This document shows, piece by piece, positions 7,491-16,120 of a stretch of 29,096 bases of DNA (within the stretch, counting starts at the first letter, position 1; the number at the start of each line of letters is the position of its first letter). A model generated the notes under the pieces. That model saw nothing but the letters and a program-made list of their open reading frames with translations, was not told where the DNA came from and made no database searches. The position numbers were made by a program, and so were the translations under genes. Source of the DNA: a virus; the IMG/VR virus record IMGVR_UViG_3300044825_001342, positions 1 through 29,096 of that record; one strand, 5' to 3'.

Positions 7491-7675
7491 TCGGCGCGGG
7501 GTGGTCCCGGGCCGAGGTGGGCGCAATGACACTGTCGCAAGTCTCCGCCTTCCTGGCGGCACACGAGGCCAGCAGCCGCGCGGCGCTGCTGGGCCAGGCG
7601 ATCGCCGCACGCATGGCGCAAGCCGAGGGCTCCAAGTGGAAGCCCTACATCAAGCAACTGTCAGGCGGTGAGTGA
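7041..7675 (+). CDS. Tail assembly chaperone fusion, gpGT analogue (-1 frameshift)
   Basis: Predicted product of a -1 programmed frameshift at 7397-7403: 121 residues from the first frame, then 90 from the -1 frame, 211 in total. The -1 frame is open from the slip site to TGA 7673-7675 and encodes plausible protein: a Gly/Trp-rich start (GGKGSGWGWADTIGALIGAG), an amphipathic helix (MTLSQVSAFLAAHEASSRAA) and a C-terminal SKWKPYIKQLSGGE. It has no good start of its own near the slip site. In lambda and many long-tailed phages the equivalent gpGT is made this way and is required for tail assembly at a fixed ratio to gpG. The stop overlaps the tape measure ATG (TGATG). Confidence 0.8.
7397..7447 (+). 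promoter_or_regulatory. -1 ribosomal frameshift signal with nested hairpin
   Basis: The heptamer T TTT TTC (7397-7403) is in phase with the first chaperone gene (codons GAT TTT TTC). Seven bases after it, 7411-7416 GCCTCC can pair with 7442-7447 GGAGGC, enclosing a perfect CCTGC/GCAGG hairpin (7421-7434). That arrangement fits a downstream stimulatory structure. The slip moves ribosomes into the -1 frame, which stays open to 7675. Confidence 0.8.
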
Positions 7676-10600
7676 TGGCGACGACCTCCGATCTGACCTT
7701 TCGCGTCGGCGCGGACCTCGCCGACATCAAGAAGGCCCTGGCCGACCTGCGGGCGCAGTTCAAGGCCACGGGCGCGGGCGCTGGCGACGCGGTCAAACCG
7801 GCATCCGCGCAGCTTGACGCCGCCGCGCGCTCGGCCCGCTCCGCGGCCGACGAAACAGAGCGCCTCGCGCGCCAGCAGGAGGCCGCCGCGGCCCGCGTGG
7901 CAGCCGCGCAGGAGCGAGAGGCCAGGCGCGCAGCGCAGGCGCAGGAGCGCGAGGCGCGCAGGGCCGCCGTCGCGCAGGCGCGCGTGCAGGAACAGGCGCA
8001 GCGCGAGTCCGCCAGGTCGGCCGCCCGGGCCGCAGAGCTGCAGCGGCGCCAGCGCGACTCCGAGACGCGCCAGGAAACGGCCCGCCAGCGCCAGCTCGCG
8101 CCACAGCTCACCGACATCGCCGTCGGCCTGGCCACCGGCCAATCGCCCTTCATGGTGCTCCTGCAGCAGGGCGGCCAGCTCAAGGATCTGTTCGGCGGCA
8201 TCGTGCCGGCCGTCAAGGCAGTCGGCGGGGCCGTCGCGGCGGTCATCAACCCGATCACGATCTTCGCCGGGGCCGTTGCCGCCATCGCCATCGGCTACAT
8301 CAAGGGGGCCGACGAGGGCGCCCGGTTCCGCCGGATCGTGATCGACACCGGCGCCGTCGCGGGCGTGACCGCGGCAGAGCTCGACGCCATGGCGCAGTCG
8401 CTGTCCGGGCTTTCCGGCAGCACCAGGTCATCGGCGGCGGCAACGCTGGCCGAGGTCGCGCAGTCCGGCCGGTTCGCCGGCGAGCAGATCAGGCTCGTGG
8501 CACGCGCGGCAGAGCAACTGCGCAACGGCGCCGGCCGCGACGTGTCGGCCACCGTGGCCGAGTTCGCGAAGATCGCCGAGGACCCCGTTCGCGGCGTCGA
8601 CGAGCTGAACCGGCGCTACGGCTTCCTGACCGGCACGCTGGCCGAGCAGATCCGCACGCTCAAGCAGCAGGGCCGCGAGCAGGAGGCCTCGACGGTGGCG
8701 ATGCGCGCCTACGCGGCCGCCGTCGACGAGCGCACGCCGAAGATCCGCGAGAACCTCGGCCTCGTCGAGCGGGCTTGGCGCGCCATCAAGGAAGGCACGC
8801 GCGCCGCCGGCGACGCGCTCCTGAACGTCGGGCGGGACGCCGACCCGCAGACCGTGTTCGACGACCTCATCAGGCGGCGCGACGAACTGCAGGCCAAGCT
8901 CGACAGGCCCGACGCCGGCGGCCGGCGCCGCGCCACGACCCAGCGCGAGCTCGAGGACGTCAAGGCGCGGATCGTCGCCATGGCGAACGAGCAGATCAAG
9001 GCCCAGCAGGACGCCAACAAGGCCGCCGCGCAGAAGCGCGCCGTTGCCGCGCAGGAGGAGCTCGCCGCAGAGGCCCAGCAGTTCGAGTCGTCGCAGCAGC
9101 GCCTGGCCCGCGAGAAGGAGCGGGTGATCAACCGCGCGACCGACGCCATCACCGAGGCGCAGATCGCGGCCGACAAGAAGGCCGAGGACAACATCGCAGC
9201 GGCCCGCGACGCACGCCTGGCCGCGATCGCCCGCGAGGCCGCGAAGACGCCGGCCGCGGTGGCGCAGGCGAACGCCTCGCTCGTGCGCGACGACACCGAG
9301 CGGTCCATCGCCGAGCTGCAGCGCCTCTACGATCGCGGGCTGCTCGGCGCCGAGCAGTTCTTCGCCCGCCGCCGAGACCTGCAGCTCAAGGCCACCGACG
9401 CCGAGATCGCGGCGCAGCGCGCGGAGCTCGCCACCACCCAGGAGCCGGCCGATTTCGCCCGGATCGGCGCGCAGATCCGCACGCTGGAGCGCAAGAAGGC
9501 AGACATCCGCCGCGACGCCATCCGCGACGAGACCCGCGCGACGCAGGCGCTCGAGGAATCGCTGCTGGAGGTCTCGACCGGCATCCAGAAGCGCGGCGCC
9601 GACCGCTCGCTGGCCGTGCTTCAGGAGTCCTTCGAGCGCGCCGACATCTCGACCGCCGAGTACTACGCGGCGCGCCAGGCGCTCGAAGAGGCCGCGATCG
9701 AGCAGGACCTCGCGCTCGCCCGCAAGCGGCTGCAGTCGCAGGAGCTTTCGCCCGCCGACCGGGCGCGGCTGATCGCCGAAGAGTTCGAACTGCAGCAGCA
9801 GCGCAGCGACGCACGCCGCCGCGCGATCACCGAGGCCGAGCGCGCCGAGAAGGACACGCGGCGCACGCTTGACCAGGCCCGGGCCCAGCAGCTCGACGCG
9901 CAGGGCAACACCGTGGAAGCGACCCGGCTGCGCCTTGAACTGCAGTGGGGCGAAACGCTGAAGCGGCTCGAGGCAGACGGCAAGGTCGCAGGCGTGGCCA
10001 TCATCCGCGGCGTGATCAACGCGGAAGTCGCGAAGGCGGAGCTCGACAAGATCCGCGAGCTCTTCGACCAGACCGCCGGCGGCCTGCAGTCCCGCCTCGC
10101 CGAGATCGCCGACCGGCAGCGCCTGGGCGTCATCAGCCCGGCGCAGGCGCGCGACGAGTCGGCCGCCGAGCGGCAGCAGGCCCTCGCCGACCTGCAGGCG
10201 CTGAACGCGAAGCTGCAGGAGATGGCGAACGCGCCCGACGCGCTGCCCGCCGTGAAGCGCGCCGCGCAGGAGGCAGCCGCGGCGCTGCGCCAGATGGCCA
10301 TCGAAGGCGCCACCGGCGTCGAGGCCGCGATGATCGAGCTACGCCAGGCGCTCGCGGAAACCGAGGCGAGCTTCGCGAAGACCGCCGTCTCGACCGGCGT
10401 CGACGCGCTGACGACCTTCTTCACCGACATCGCGACGGGCAGCAAGAGCGCCGGCGACGCGCTGAAGGACTTCGTGCGCAGCTTCGCGGCCAGCATGGCG
10501 CAGATCGCCGCGCGGGCACTCGCGACGTTCCTCGTGCTGCAGGCCCTCGACGCCATCTACCCGGGCCTCGGCAAGGCCACCGCCGCGGTGATGGGCGTCG

Positions 10601-10932
10601 GCGTGAAGCACTCCGGCGGCATGGCCGGCACCGGCCCGCGTCGCCAGGTCTCGCCGCTGCTGTTCGCCGGCGCGCCGCGCTATCACGACGGCGGCATGGT
10701 CGGCATCAAGCCCGACGAGCGGCCGGCCATCCTGCAGACGGGCGAGGAGGTGCTGTCGCGCAGCGACCCGCGCAACCGCGCGAACGGCGGCGCCGGCAGC
10801 GGCTACCGCATCGTCAACGTGCTCGACCCGGCGCTGGTCTCCAGCTACCTAGAATCGGCCGCCGGAGAGCGCACGGTCCTGAACGTCATCGGCCGCAACC
10901 CCGGCAGCGTGCGACAACTCATCGGGTCCTGA
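7675..10932 (+). CDS. Tail tape measure protein, lambda gpH-like
   Basis: A 1085-residue protein; ATG 7675 overlaps the chaperone stop (TGATG), while a GTG one codon earlier is less likely. Residues 1-50 resemble the tape measure N-terminus (DLTFRVGADLADIKKALADL). About 51-145 is an Ala/Arg/Glu coiled coil, and 147-210 contains LATGQSPFMVLLQQGGQLKD and a hydrophobic stretch (VGGAVAAVINPITIFAGAVA) typical of the TMP_2 region. A very long helical rod follows. Near residues 900-965, TFFTDIATGSKSAGDALKDF matches the lambda-type tape measure C-terminal family, followed by GGMVGIKPDERPAILQTGEE, a common C-terminal signature. It sets tail length and is expelled at DNA injection. Confidence 0.95.
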   Translation: MATTSDLTFRVGADLADIKKALADLRAQFKATGAGAGDAVKPASAQLDAAARSARSAADETERLARQQEAAAARVAAAQEREARRAAQAQEREARRAAVAQARVQEQAQRESARSAARAAELQRRQRDSETRQETARQRQLAPQLTDIAVGLATGQSPFMVLLQQGGQLKDLFGGIVPAVKAVGGAVAAVINPITIFAGAVAAIAIGYIKGADEGARFRRIVIDTGAVAGVTAAELDAMAQSLSGLSGSTRSSAAATLAEVAQSGRFAGEQIRLVARAAEQLRNGAGRDVSATVAEFAKIAEDPVRGVDELNRRYGFLTGTLAEQIRTLKQQGREQEASTVAMRAYAAAVDERTPKIRENLGLVERAWRAIKEGTRAAGDALLNVGRDADPQTVFDDLIRRRDELQAKLDRPDAGGRRRATTQRELEDVKARIVAMANEQIKAQQDANKAAAQKRAVAAQEELAAEAQQFESSQQRLAREKERVINRATDAITEAQIAADKKAEDNIAAARDARLAAIAREAAKTPAAVAQANASLVRDDTERSIAELQRLYDRGLLGAEQFFARRRDLQLKATDAEIAAQRAELATTQEPADFARIGAQIRTLERKKADIRRDAIRDETRATQALEESLLEVSTGIQKRGADRSLAVLQESFERADISTAEYYAARQALEEAAIEQDLALARKRLQSQELSPADRARLIAEEFELQQQRSDARRRAITEAERAEKDTRRTLDQARAQQLDAQGNTVEATRLRLELQWGETLKRLEADGKVAGVAIIRGVINAEVAKAELDKIRELFDQTAGGLQSRLAEIADRQRLGVISPAQARDESAAERQQALADLQALNAKLQEMANAPDALPAVKRAAQEAAAALRQMAIEGATGVEAAMIELRQALAETEASFAKTAVSTGVDALTTFFTDIATGSKSAGDALKDFVRSFAASMAQIAARALATFLVLQALDAIYPGLGKATAAVMGVGVKHSGGMAGTGPRRQVSPLLFAGAPRYHDGGMVGIKPDERPAILQTGEEVLSRSDPRNRANGGAGSGYRIVNVLDPALVSSYLESAAGERTVLNVIGRNPGSVRQLIGS

Positions 10933-10934
10933 CC

Positions 10935-12215
10935 ATGTCCTACGAAACCGGCACCGCCAGCGACCACTTCGACCTGCTCGACAAGGTGCGGACGTTCGTG
11001 TCCGCCACGATCTCGCCGACCGGCCAGCGATGGACCGTGAACCGCTGGGCGGGCTACCGTACCGTTCTGGCGTCGAGCTTCCTGGCGCCCTACGAGCCCT
11101 TCAAGGCGTTCAACGGCGACGCCGGCATCTGGGCCACCGCGGTCAACCAGGCCACGCCGAGCTTCCTCGGCCTGCGGTTCGTCGCCGGGCTGGCGCCGGA
11201 CCTGATCAGCCTCGACGCAACCGGCACCGACACCACGCAGTCGCCGCAGGACTTCTCGCTGCAGTACAGCGACGACGGCACGTCGTGGACGACGCACCAG
11301 AGTTGGACGGCGCAGACGAACTGGTCAGCCACCCCGTATCGCGAGTTCACCGTCACCGGCGCGCCGACGAAGGCCTACTGGCGCATCTACGTCACGGCGA
11401 ACAACGGCAACACGGTGCACACGTCGATCGGCGAGCTGCGGATCTGCAAGACGTTCGGCTTCGGCGTGCAGCTCAACCACGCCGTGAACGCGCACCTCCT
11501 GCTGCAGGCCCCGGGCGTCTCCGAGACGGACGAGCTCTTCTGTGGCCTGCAGATCTACGAGCGGTCGACGAGCGACGTCTACAACTGGCGCGCCGCCGGC
11601 TTCACGGGCTACGTCTCGTCGAACACCTTCGCGACGCAGCCCGGCACGAGCGGACCCAACGGCCTGCCGCTGTGGAACCAGCCCATGACCTACTGGCTGG
11701 TCGCGAACGGCAACCGGCTGATCCTCGTCGTCAAGGTCGAGAGCACCTACCAGACCCTGTACCTTGGCAAGGCGCTGCCCTACGCGACGCCGAACCAGTG
11801 GCCGTACCCGTTCGTCCTGGGCGGCATGCTCACCACCGACTCCGAGACGCGCTACAGCGACACCGGGCTGTCCTTCGCGTTCAAGGGCTCGCGCGCGAAC
11901 CTCAAGCTGCGGGGCGTGCAGGGCTCGTGGTCGCAGCCGCAGGCGTGGCCGTGGGTGATCACCGACGCGATCAGCGTCACCGGAACGCTGGCCTTCGCCG
12001 ACGTCGTGCGGGACACCGGCGGCCAGTACGCACTGACGCCGATCGTGCTCACCGACACGACGAACGTCTACGGCGAGCTCGACGGCGTCTATCAGGTCAG
12101 CGGCTTCGGCAACTCGTCGGAGGACATCGTCACCGCCGGCGGCGTCGACCACCTGGTCGTGCAGGACGTCTACCGCAACGGCGTGCGCGACTTCGTCGCC
12201 GTTAAGCTCGCCTGA
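10935..12215 (+). CDS. Tail-tip protein with discoidin-like domain
   Basis: A 426-residue protein starting two bases after the tape measure stop. It opens with MSYETGTASDHFDLLDK, a start shared with the next gene (MAYDTGTASS). Residues about 60-172 look like an F5/8 type C (discoidin) beta-sandwich: SLQYSDDGTSWTTHQSW, AYWRIYVTANNGN and TSIGELRICK are characteristic strands. The remainder is beta-rich and ends VSGFGNSSEDIVTAGGVDHL plus VVQDVYRNGVRDFVAVKLA, a family-type ending. Discoidin domains commonly bind sugars or lipids, so host-surface contact is plausible. Placement directly after the tape measure is typical of tail-tip proteins in D3112-like phages. Confidence 0.75.
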   Translation: MSYETGTASDHFDLLDKVRTFVSATISPTGQRWTVNRWAGYRTVLASSFLAPYEPFKAFNGDAGIWATAVNQATPSFLGLRFVAGLAPDLISLDATGTDTTQSPQDFSLQYSDDGTSWTTHQSWTAQTNWSATPYREFTVTGAPTKAYWRIYVTANNGNTVHTSIGELRICKTFGFGVQLNHAVNAHLLLQAPGVSETDELFCGLQIYERSTSDVYNWRAAGFTGYVSSNTFATQPGTSGPNGLPLWNQPMTYWLVANGNRLILVVKVESTYQTLYLGKALPYATPNQWPYPFVLGGMLTTDSETRYSDTGLSFAFKGSRANLKLRGVQGSWSQPQAWPWVITDAISVTGTLAFADVVRDTGGQYALTPIVLTDTTNVYGELDGVYQVSGFGNSSEDIVTAGGVDHLVVQDVYRNGVRDFVAVKLA

Positions 12216-12225
12216 AGGGACCACC

Positions 12226-13161
12226 ATGGCCTACGACACCGGCACGGCGAGCAGCGCCGCGAACCTGAAGAGCGCGATCGAGACCTTCGCGCAGGCGAAC
12301 GGCTGGACGCTGGCCAGCGGCGTGCTGTCCAAAGGCACAAGCTACGTGCGGATCACGTCGCCGTTCAGCTACTCGGTCAAGATCGAGGGCGCGAACAGCG
12401 CGGACTTCGCCACGGAGCCATGCGGCCAGGCGCAGCAGATGATCATCCCCGCCGCGTCGTTCCCGTGCTCCTATTTCCTCTTCGCGCACGGCACGCCGGA
12501 CACCCTGGTGTGCGTCGTGAACTACTCGGTCGTCTACTTTCAGTGGCTCGCCTTCGGCCAGATCCAGAAGTACGGCTCGTGGACCGGAGGAAACTGGTTC
12601 GGGGCCTCGCACTCGACCGCCTTCGCGGAAGCCAAGCACGACGCCGTGTGGATCGCGCAGTACACCAGCGGCTACGGCTCCTTCTCCGGCGGCGACAAGG
12701 CCTACAACTCGTCGAGCGGCGCGATGTGGTGGAACTCCAACAACAAGGAGAGCTTCGGCGGCAATTACAACGGCAGCCGCTCGACGCACATGCACATCCG
12801 GCTCGACGGCAACATCTGGCCAGGCGCCGGCAGCGGAGCATCGGCCATCTACCCGAGCGCCGTCGAGTACTTCGACCCGCTTCACGCCCGCAGCCCGAAC
12901 GCCTACAACGGCCAGACGGTGCTGACGCCGCTGCGGATCGGCATGCTGCGCACCGACAACTATCGGTCGATCCTGGGCCACATCGGGCACGTGCGTACGC
13001 TTCGCATCGACAACCACGACCCCGGGCAGGTCATCACGATCGGCGCCGACAAGTGGAAGGTCTTCCCGTGGTTCCGAAAGGACACCGACTACCCGCTGGG
13101 CGGCGTGCGGCACGGCTATAGCGGGACCTTCGGCATGGCCGTGGCCTACGACGGGCCATGA
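12226..13161 (+). CDS. Tail-tip protein, related to the preceding gene at its N-terminus
   Basis: A 311-residue protein with an AAGGGA ribosome site before ATG. The start MAYDTGTASSAANLKSAIET resembles the preceding gene and a family of D3112-like tail proteins. The middle is unusually rich in Trp, Tyr, Ser, Asn and Gly (YGSWTGGNWFGASHS, MWWNSNNKESFGGN), suggesting an exposed beta-structure able to bind glycans. It ends in a module containing ITIGADKWKVFPWFRKD. No catalytic motif is apparent. It overlaps the next gene by ATGA. A tail-tip or baseplate role is inferred from position and N-terminal similarity. Confidence 0.7.
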   Translation: MAYDTGTASSAANLKSAIETFAQANGWTLASGVLSKGTSYVRITSPFSYSVKIEGANSADFATEPCGQAQQMIIPAASFPCSYFLFAHGTPDTLVCVVNYSVVYFQWLAFGQIQKYGSWTGGNWFGASHSTAFAEAKHDAVWIAQYTSGYGSFSGGDKAYNSSSGAMWWNSNNKESFGGNYNGSRSTHMHIRLDGNIWPGAGSGASAIYPSAVEYFDPLHARSPNAYNGQTVLTPLRIGMLRTDNYRSILGHIGHVRTLRIDNHDPGQVITIGADKWKVFPWFRKDTDYPLGGVRHGYSGTFGMAVAYDGP

Positions 13162-14849
13162 CCACCTTCTCGGGCTTCGTCATGATCTCGCCGCACGGCG
13201 GCGAGGTGAACCCGAACGTCAGCGCCGACCTGAGCGAGCTCGACGTCGACTACTGGCCGGCGCACGAGAGCGCGACCGTGCTGCTGGCGACGACGGGCGG
13301 CACGAACAACAGGCCCATCGAGATCGCGACGGCCGCCCGCACGGGCATCGTCGCCGCCTCGTACATGGACGACTACTACCACCGGGTCCACGTCGTGCCC
13401 GGCGTGCTCGAGCTCGGCAACATCGCCAGCGAGCGGGTCGAGACGATCGAGGTCTGGAACGCCCAGTTCACCGACAACGAGCTCGAGGACCTCGACGCCG
13501 CGAACGCCGACGGCATGACGCTCGTCGGCCCCGCGGGCCCGCCGACGACGTTCAAGCCCTTGGAGTCGCGCCTCTACAGCCTGACGGTCGGCCTCGACGG
13601 CCCGCCGGTCGCCGACGCGCTCTACACGTTCACCTTCACGCTCGACACCGCGACGCTTCGCGTGCTGTCGACGCGCGTCGTGGCGTGGCCGTGGATGCCA
13701 GACTGGTCGACGCCGGTGCTGGAGCGCATCGAATGGGCGACCGACGTGATCCAGGCGCACGACGGCAGCGAGCAGCGGTCAGCGCTGCGCCTGGGGCCGC
13801 GCAAGAGCTACGAGTTCGAAGCCTGGTTCACCGGCCGCGACCGCCGCACGGCAGAGGCCAGCATCTACGGCTGGGGCGCCCAGGTGTGGGCCCTGCCGAT
13901 CTGGCCGGACGGCCTCGACCTGGCGGCGCCACTGCCGGCGGGCTCGACGACGATCGCGATCGACACGACGGGCCGCGACTACGTCGCCGACGGCCTGGCC
14001 ATCCTGACCACCGACGCCAGGCACTACGAGACCGTCGAGGTGCTGTCGGCGACGTCATCGCTGGTGACGTTCAAGCGCGCCACCCTGCAGGACTGGCCGG
14101 CCGGCGCCCGCATCTACCCGGCCCGGGCCGCGCGGCTGCAGGACCGCGCGCAGCTCCCGCGCTGGGACTTCGACGTCTCGCGCATGCGCGTGCTGTTCAG
14201 CGTTGACGAGCCCGTCGACTACCCGGCCGCGACCGGCGGCACGACCTACCGCGGCTATCCCGTGCTCGACCGCCGGCCCGACTGGTCGCCCGGCCTCGAC
14301 CTCGAGATGCTGCGCAAGCTGGCGACGCTTGACCCGATCACGGGCCCCGTCGTGGTCGACGACGAGGCCGACATGCCGATGCTGCTGCAGCGCTGCGGCT
14401 TCACGCTCACCAGCCACGCCGAGAGCGACATCTTCCGGCGCACGCTGTACCGCATGCGCGGCCGGCAGGTCGGCGCCTGGGTGCCGACGTGGCAGCGCGA
14501 CCTCGTCATCGTGGCGCCGTTCCTCGCGGCCGCCGTGCAGATCGACGTCGAGCACTGCGCCTATACCCGGCAGATCGCGCAGGGCCGCGGCCGCCGCGAC
14601 ATCAGGATCGAGATGCGCGACGGCGCCGTCTTCCACCGCCGCATCGTGAGCTCAGAGGAGACCAGCGCGGACGTCGAGCGGATCGCCATCGACTCGGCGC
14701 TGGGCCGCGACGTCGCGCCCGACGACGTGCTCGCCGTGCACTTCATGATGTTCGCCAGGCACGAGAGCGACGCCGTCGAGCTCTCGCACTGGACCGGCGA
14801 CGTGTGCGAGACCGTGATCAGCTACCGCGGGGTCCGCAATGACGTATGA
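13158..14849 (+). CDS. Large distal tail protein (D3112/Mu-like siphophage type)
   Basis: A 563-residue protein starting in an ATGA overlap. It is beta-rich throughout with no membrane segment. Recognisable stretches are WMPDWSTPVLERIEWATDVI around residues 177-196, LRLGPRKSYEFEAWFTGRDR just after, the C-terminal half with VPTWQRDLVIVAPF, and the ending with ETVISYRGVRNDV. This architecture is that of the uncharacterised distal tail protein placed before the BR0599-family protein in D3112-like phages. It probably forms part of the tail-tip ring. The product overlaps the next gene by 11 bases. No enzymatic motif was seen. Confidence 0.75.
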   Translation: MTTFSGFVMISPHGGEVNPNVSADLSELDVDYWPAHESATVLLATTGGTNNRPIEIATAARTGIVAASYMDDYYHRVHVVPGVLELGNIASERVETIEVWNAQFTDNELEDLDAANADGMTLVGPAGPPTTFKPLESRLYSLTVGLDGPPVADALYTFTFTLDTATLRVLSTRVVAWPWMPDWSTPVLERIEWATDVIQAHDGSEQRSALRLGPRKSYEFEAWFTGRDRRTAEASIYGWGAQVWALPIWPDGLDLAAPLPAGSTTIAIDTTGRDYVADGLAILTTDARHYETVEVLSATSSLVTFKRATLQDWPAGARIYPARAARLQDRAQLPRWDFDVSRMRVLFSVDEPVDYPAATGGTTYRGYPVLDRRPDWSPGLDLEMLRKLATLDPITGPVVVDDEADMPMLLQRCGFTLTSHAESDIFRRTLYRMRGRQVGAWVPTWQRDLVIVAPFLAAAVQIDVEHCAYTRQIAQGRGRRDIRIEMRDGAVFHRRIVSSEETSADVERIAIDSALGRDVAPDDVLAVHFMMFARHESDAVELSHWTGDVCETVISYRGVRNDV

Positions 14850-15654
14850 CGCCACCGAGCGCAGCAAGGATGCCCGGCGCCCGATCGAGATCTACCTGTT
14901 CGCGCGCGGCGCGCAGACCTGGCGCTTCACGAGCGCCGACCGCGCCGTCGTGGCCGACACCTTCACCTTCTCGCCGCGCGCCATCAGCCGCACGGCGATC
15001 GACGCATCGGCCGAGCTCGCGCGGGCCGGCCTGACGCTCACCGTGCACCGCGACTTCGAGATCGCGACGATGTTCCGCGAGAACCCGACCACGGCGCCCG
15101 TGACGTGCATGCTGCAGGCCTACCACGAGGGCGACGGCGAGGTCGCGACGATGTGGCTGGGCCGCGTGTCCGGCGTCTCGTTTCAGGGCGTGGCGGCGAC
15201 CGTCAAGATGGAGCCGGTCTACACGTCGATCCGGCGCATGGGCCTGCGCCGCGCCTACCAGCGGCAGTGCCCCCACGTGCTCTACGGCACGCAGTGCGGG
15301 GCGAACCGCGAGCTGCACCGCGTGGACGGCACGCTGCTCGACGCGCCCGACGGCGTGGTCGTGACCGTGCCCGAGGCAGCGACGAAGCCCGACGGTTGGG
15401 CGGCCGGCGGGACGGTCGAGTACGTCACGCCGGGCGGCGTGCCCGAGCGGCGCTTCATCCTGAATCACGTCTCGACCGAGCTCACGCTGTCGGCCCTGCC
15501 GCACGAGCTGCACGCCGGCATGGACGTGAAGATCTACGCGGGCTGCGAGCACACGATCGAGGTGTGCGACACGAAGTTCTCGAACGCCGTCCGGTACGGC
15601 GGCATGCCCTACTTCACGAAGAAAAACCCGTTCGGCGGCGACCCGATCTACTGA
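14839..15654 (+). CDS. BR0599-family tail protein (gpL-like, four cysteines)
   Basis: A 271-residue protein; the ATG at 14839 lies inside the previous gene (11-base overlap) and gives the full family N-terminus (RPIEIYLFARGAQTWRFTSA). Residues 1-145 match the DUF2163-type domain and the rest the phage BR0599 domain, including RRAYQRQCPHVLYGTQCGAN and the terminal YGGMPYFTKKNPFGGDPIY. Cysteines 144, 153, 236 and 243 (spacings C-x8-C and C-x6-C) resemble the set that ligates an iron-sulfur cluster in lambda gpL. It is probably a tail-tip protein feeding the hub. Cluster binding is inferred. Confidence 0.85.
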   Translation: MTYDATERSKDARRPIEIYLFARGAQTWRFTSADRAVVADTFTFSPRAISRTAIDASAELARAGLTLTVHRDFEIATMFRENPTTAPVTCMLQAYHEGDGEVATMWLGRVSGVSFQGVAATVKMEPVYTSIRRMGLRRAYQRQCPHVLYGTQCGANRELHRVDGTLLDAPDGVVVTVPEAATKPDGWAAGGTVEYVTPGGVPERRFILNHVSTELTLSALPHELHAGMDVKIYAGCEHTIEVCDTKFSNAVRYGGMPYFTKKNPFGGDPIY

Positions 15655-15665
15655 CGCGAGGCCCC

Positions 15666-15905
15666 ATGGAGACCTTCCTCTACTACTTCGCGATCCTCAT
15701 CGTCTCGTCGTTCGTCGTTGCCGCGCTGACGCCGAAGCCGGCACCGCCGAAGCCCGCAGCGCTCGACGACTTCGACGCGCCGACGGCAGAGGAGGGCCGC
15801 GCGATACCGGTTGTCTTCGGCACCGTGTGGGTGACCGGCCCGAACGTGATCTGGTACGGCGACCTCGGCGTGCAGCCGATCCAGGGCAAGGGCGGGAAGA
15901 AGTGA
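15666..15905 (+). CDS. Small tail-tip assembly protein with N-terminal hydrophobic segment
   Basis: A 79-residue protein. Residues 2-22 (ETFLYYFAILIVSSFVVAAL) form one hydrophobic segment, followed by a Pro/Lys/Ala linker and a conserved-looking core, EEGRAIPVVFGTVWVTGPNV then IWYGDLG, ending in GKGGKK. This pattern recurs next to BR0599-family genes in D3112-like phages, where it appears as a short version of the region that begins larger tail-tip proteins. The hydrophobic segment might interact with the host membrane or may be a buried helix. It overlaps the next gene by GTGA. Confidence 0.75.
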   Translation: METFLYYFAILIVSSFVVAALTPKPAPPKPAALDDFDAPTAEEGRAIPVVFGTVWVTGPNVIWYGDLGVQPIQGKGGKK

Positions 15906-16120
15906 CGGTCGTCAGGGTCGAGCACTGCGTCGGCGACGACGGCATGCGCTACTGCGCGTGGGGCATCCGCGCCTTCTGCCGGCGGCACGGCATCGACCTG
16001 GCCGCCTTCCTGCGCGACGGCATCGACGCGGACGAGCTCGAGCGCACCGGCGACGCGCTCGCCATCGCGGCCGCCAGGCGCGCGCGCGAGGCGACAATCC
16101 GGGCCGGGGGTGACGCATGA
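15902..16120 (+). CDS. Small conserved phage tail-region protein
   Basis: A 72-residue protein with a GTG start overlapping the previous stop (GTGA) and an ATGA overlap with the next gene. It reads VRVEHCVGDDGMRYCAWGIR followed by AFCRRHGIDLAAFLRDGIDA. Similar short proteins occur at this spot, between the small hydrophobic gene and the tip/fibre gene, in related phages. The function is unknown. Cysteines at 9, 18 and 26 are present but no classical zinc motif is evident. Confidence 0.75.
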   Translation: MTVVRVEHCVGDDGMRYCAWGIRAFCRRHGIDLAAFLRDGIDADELERTGDALAIAAARRAREATIRAGGDA

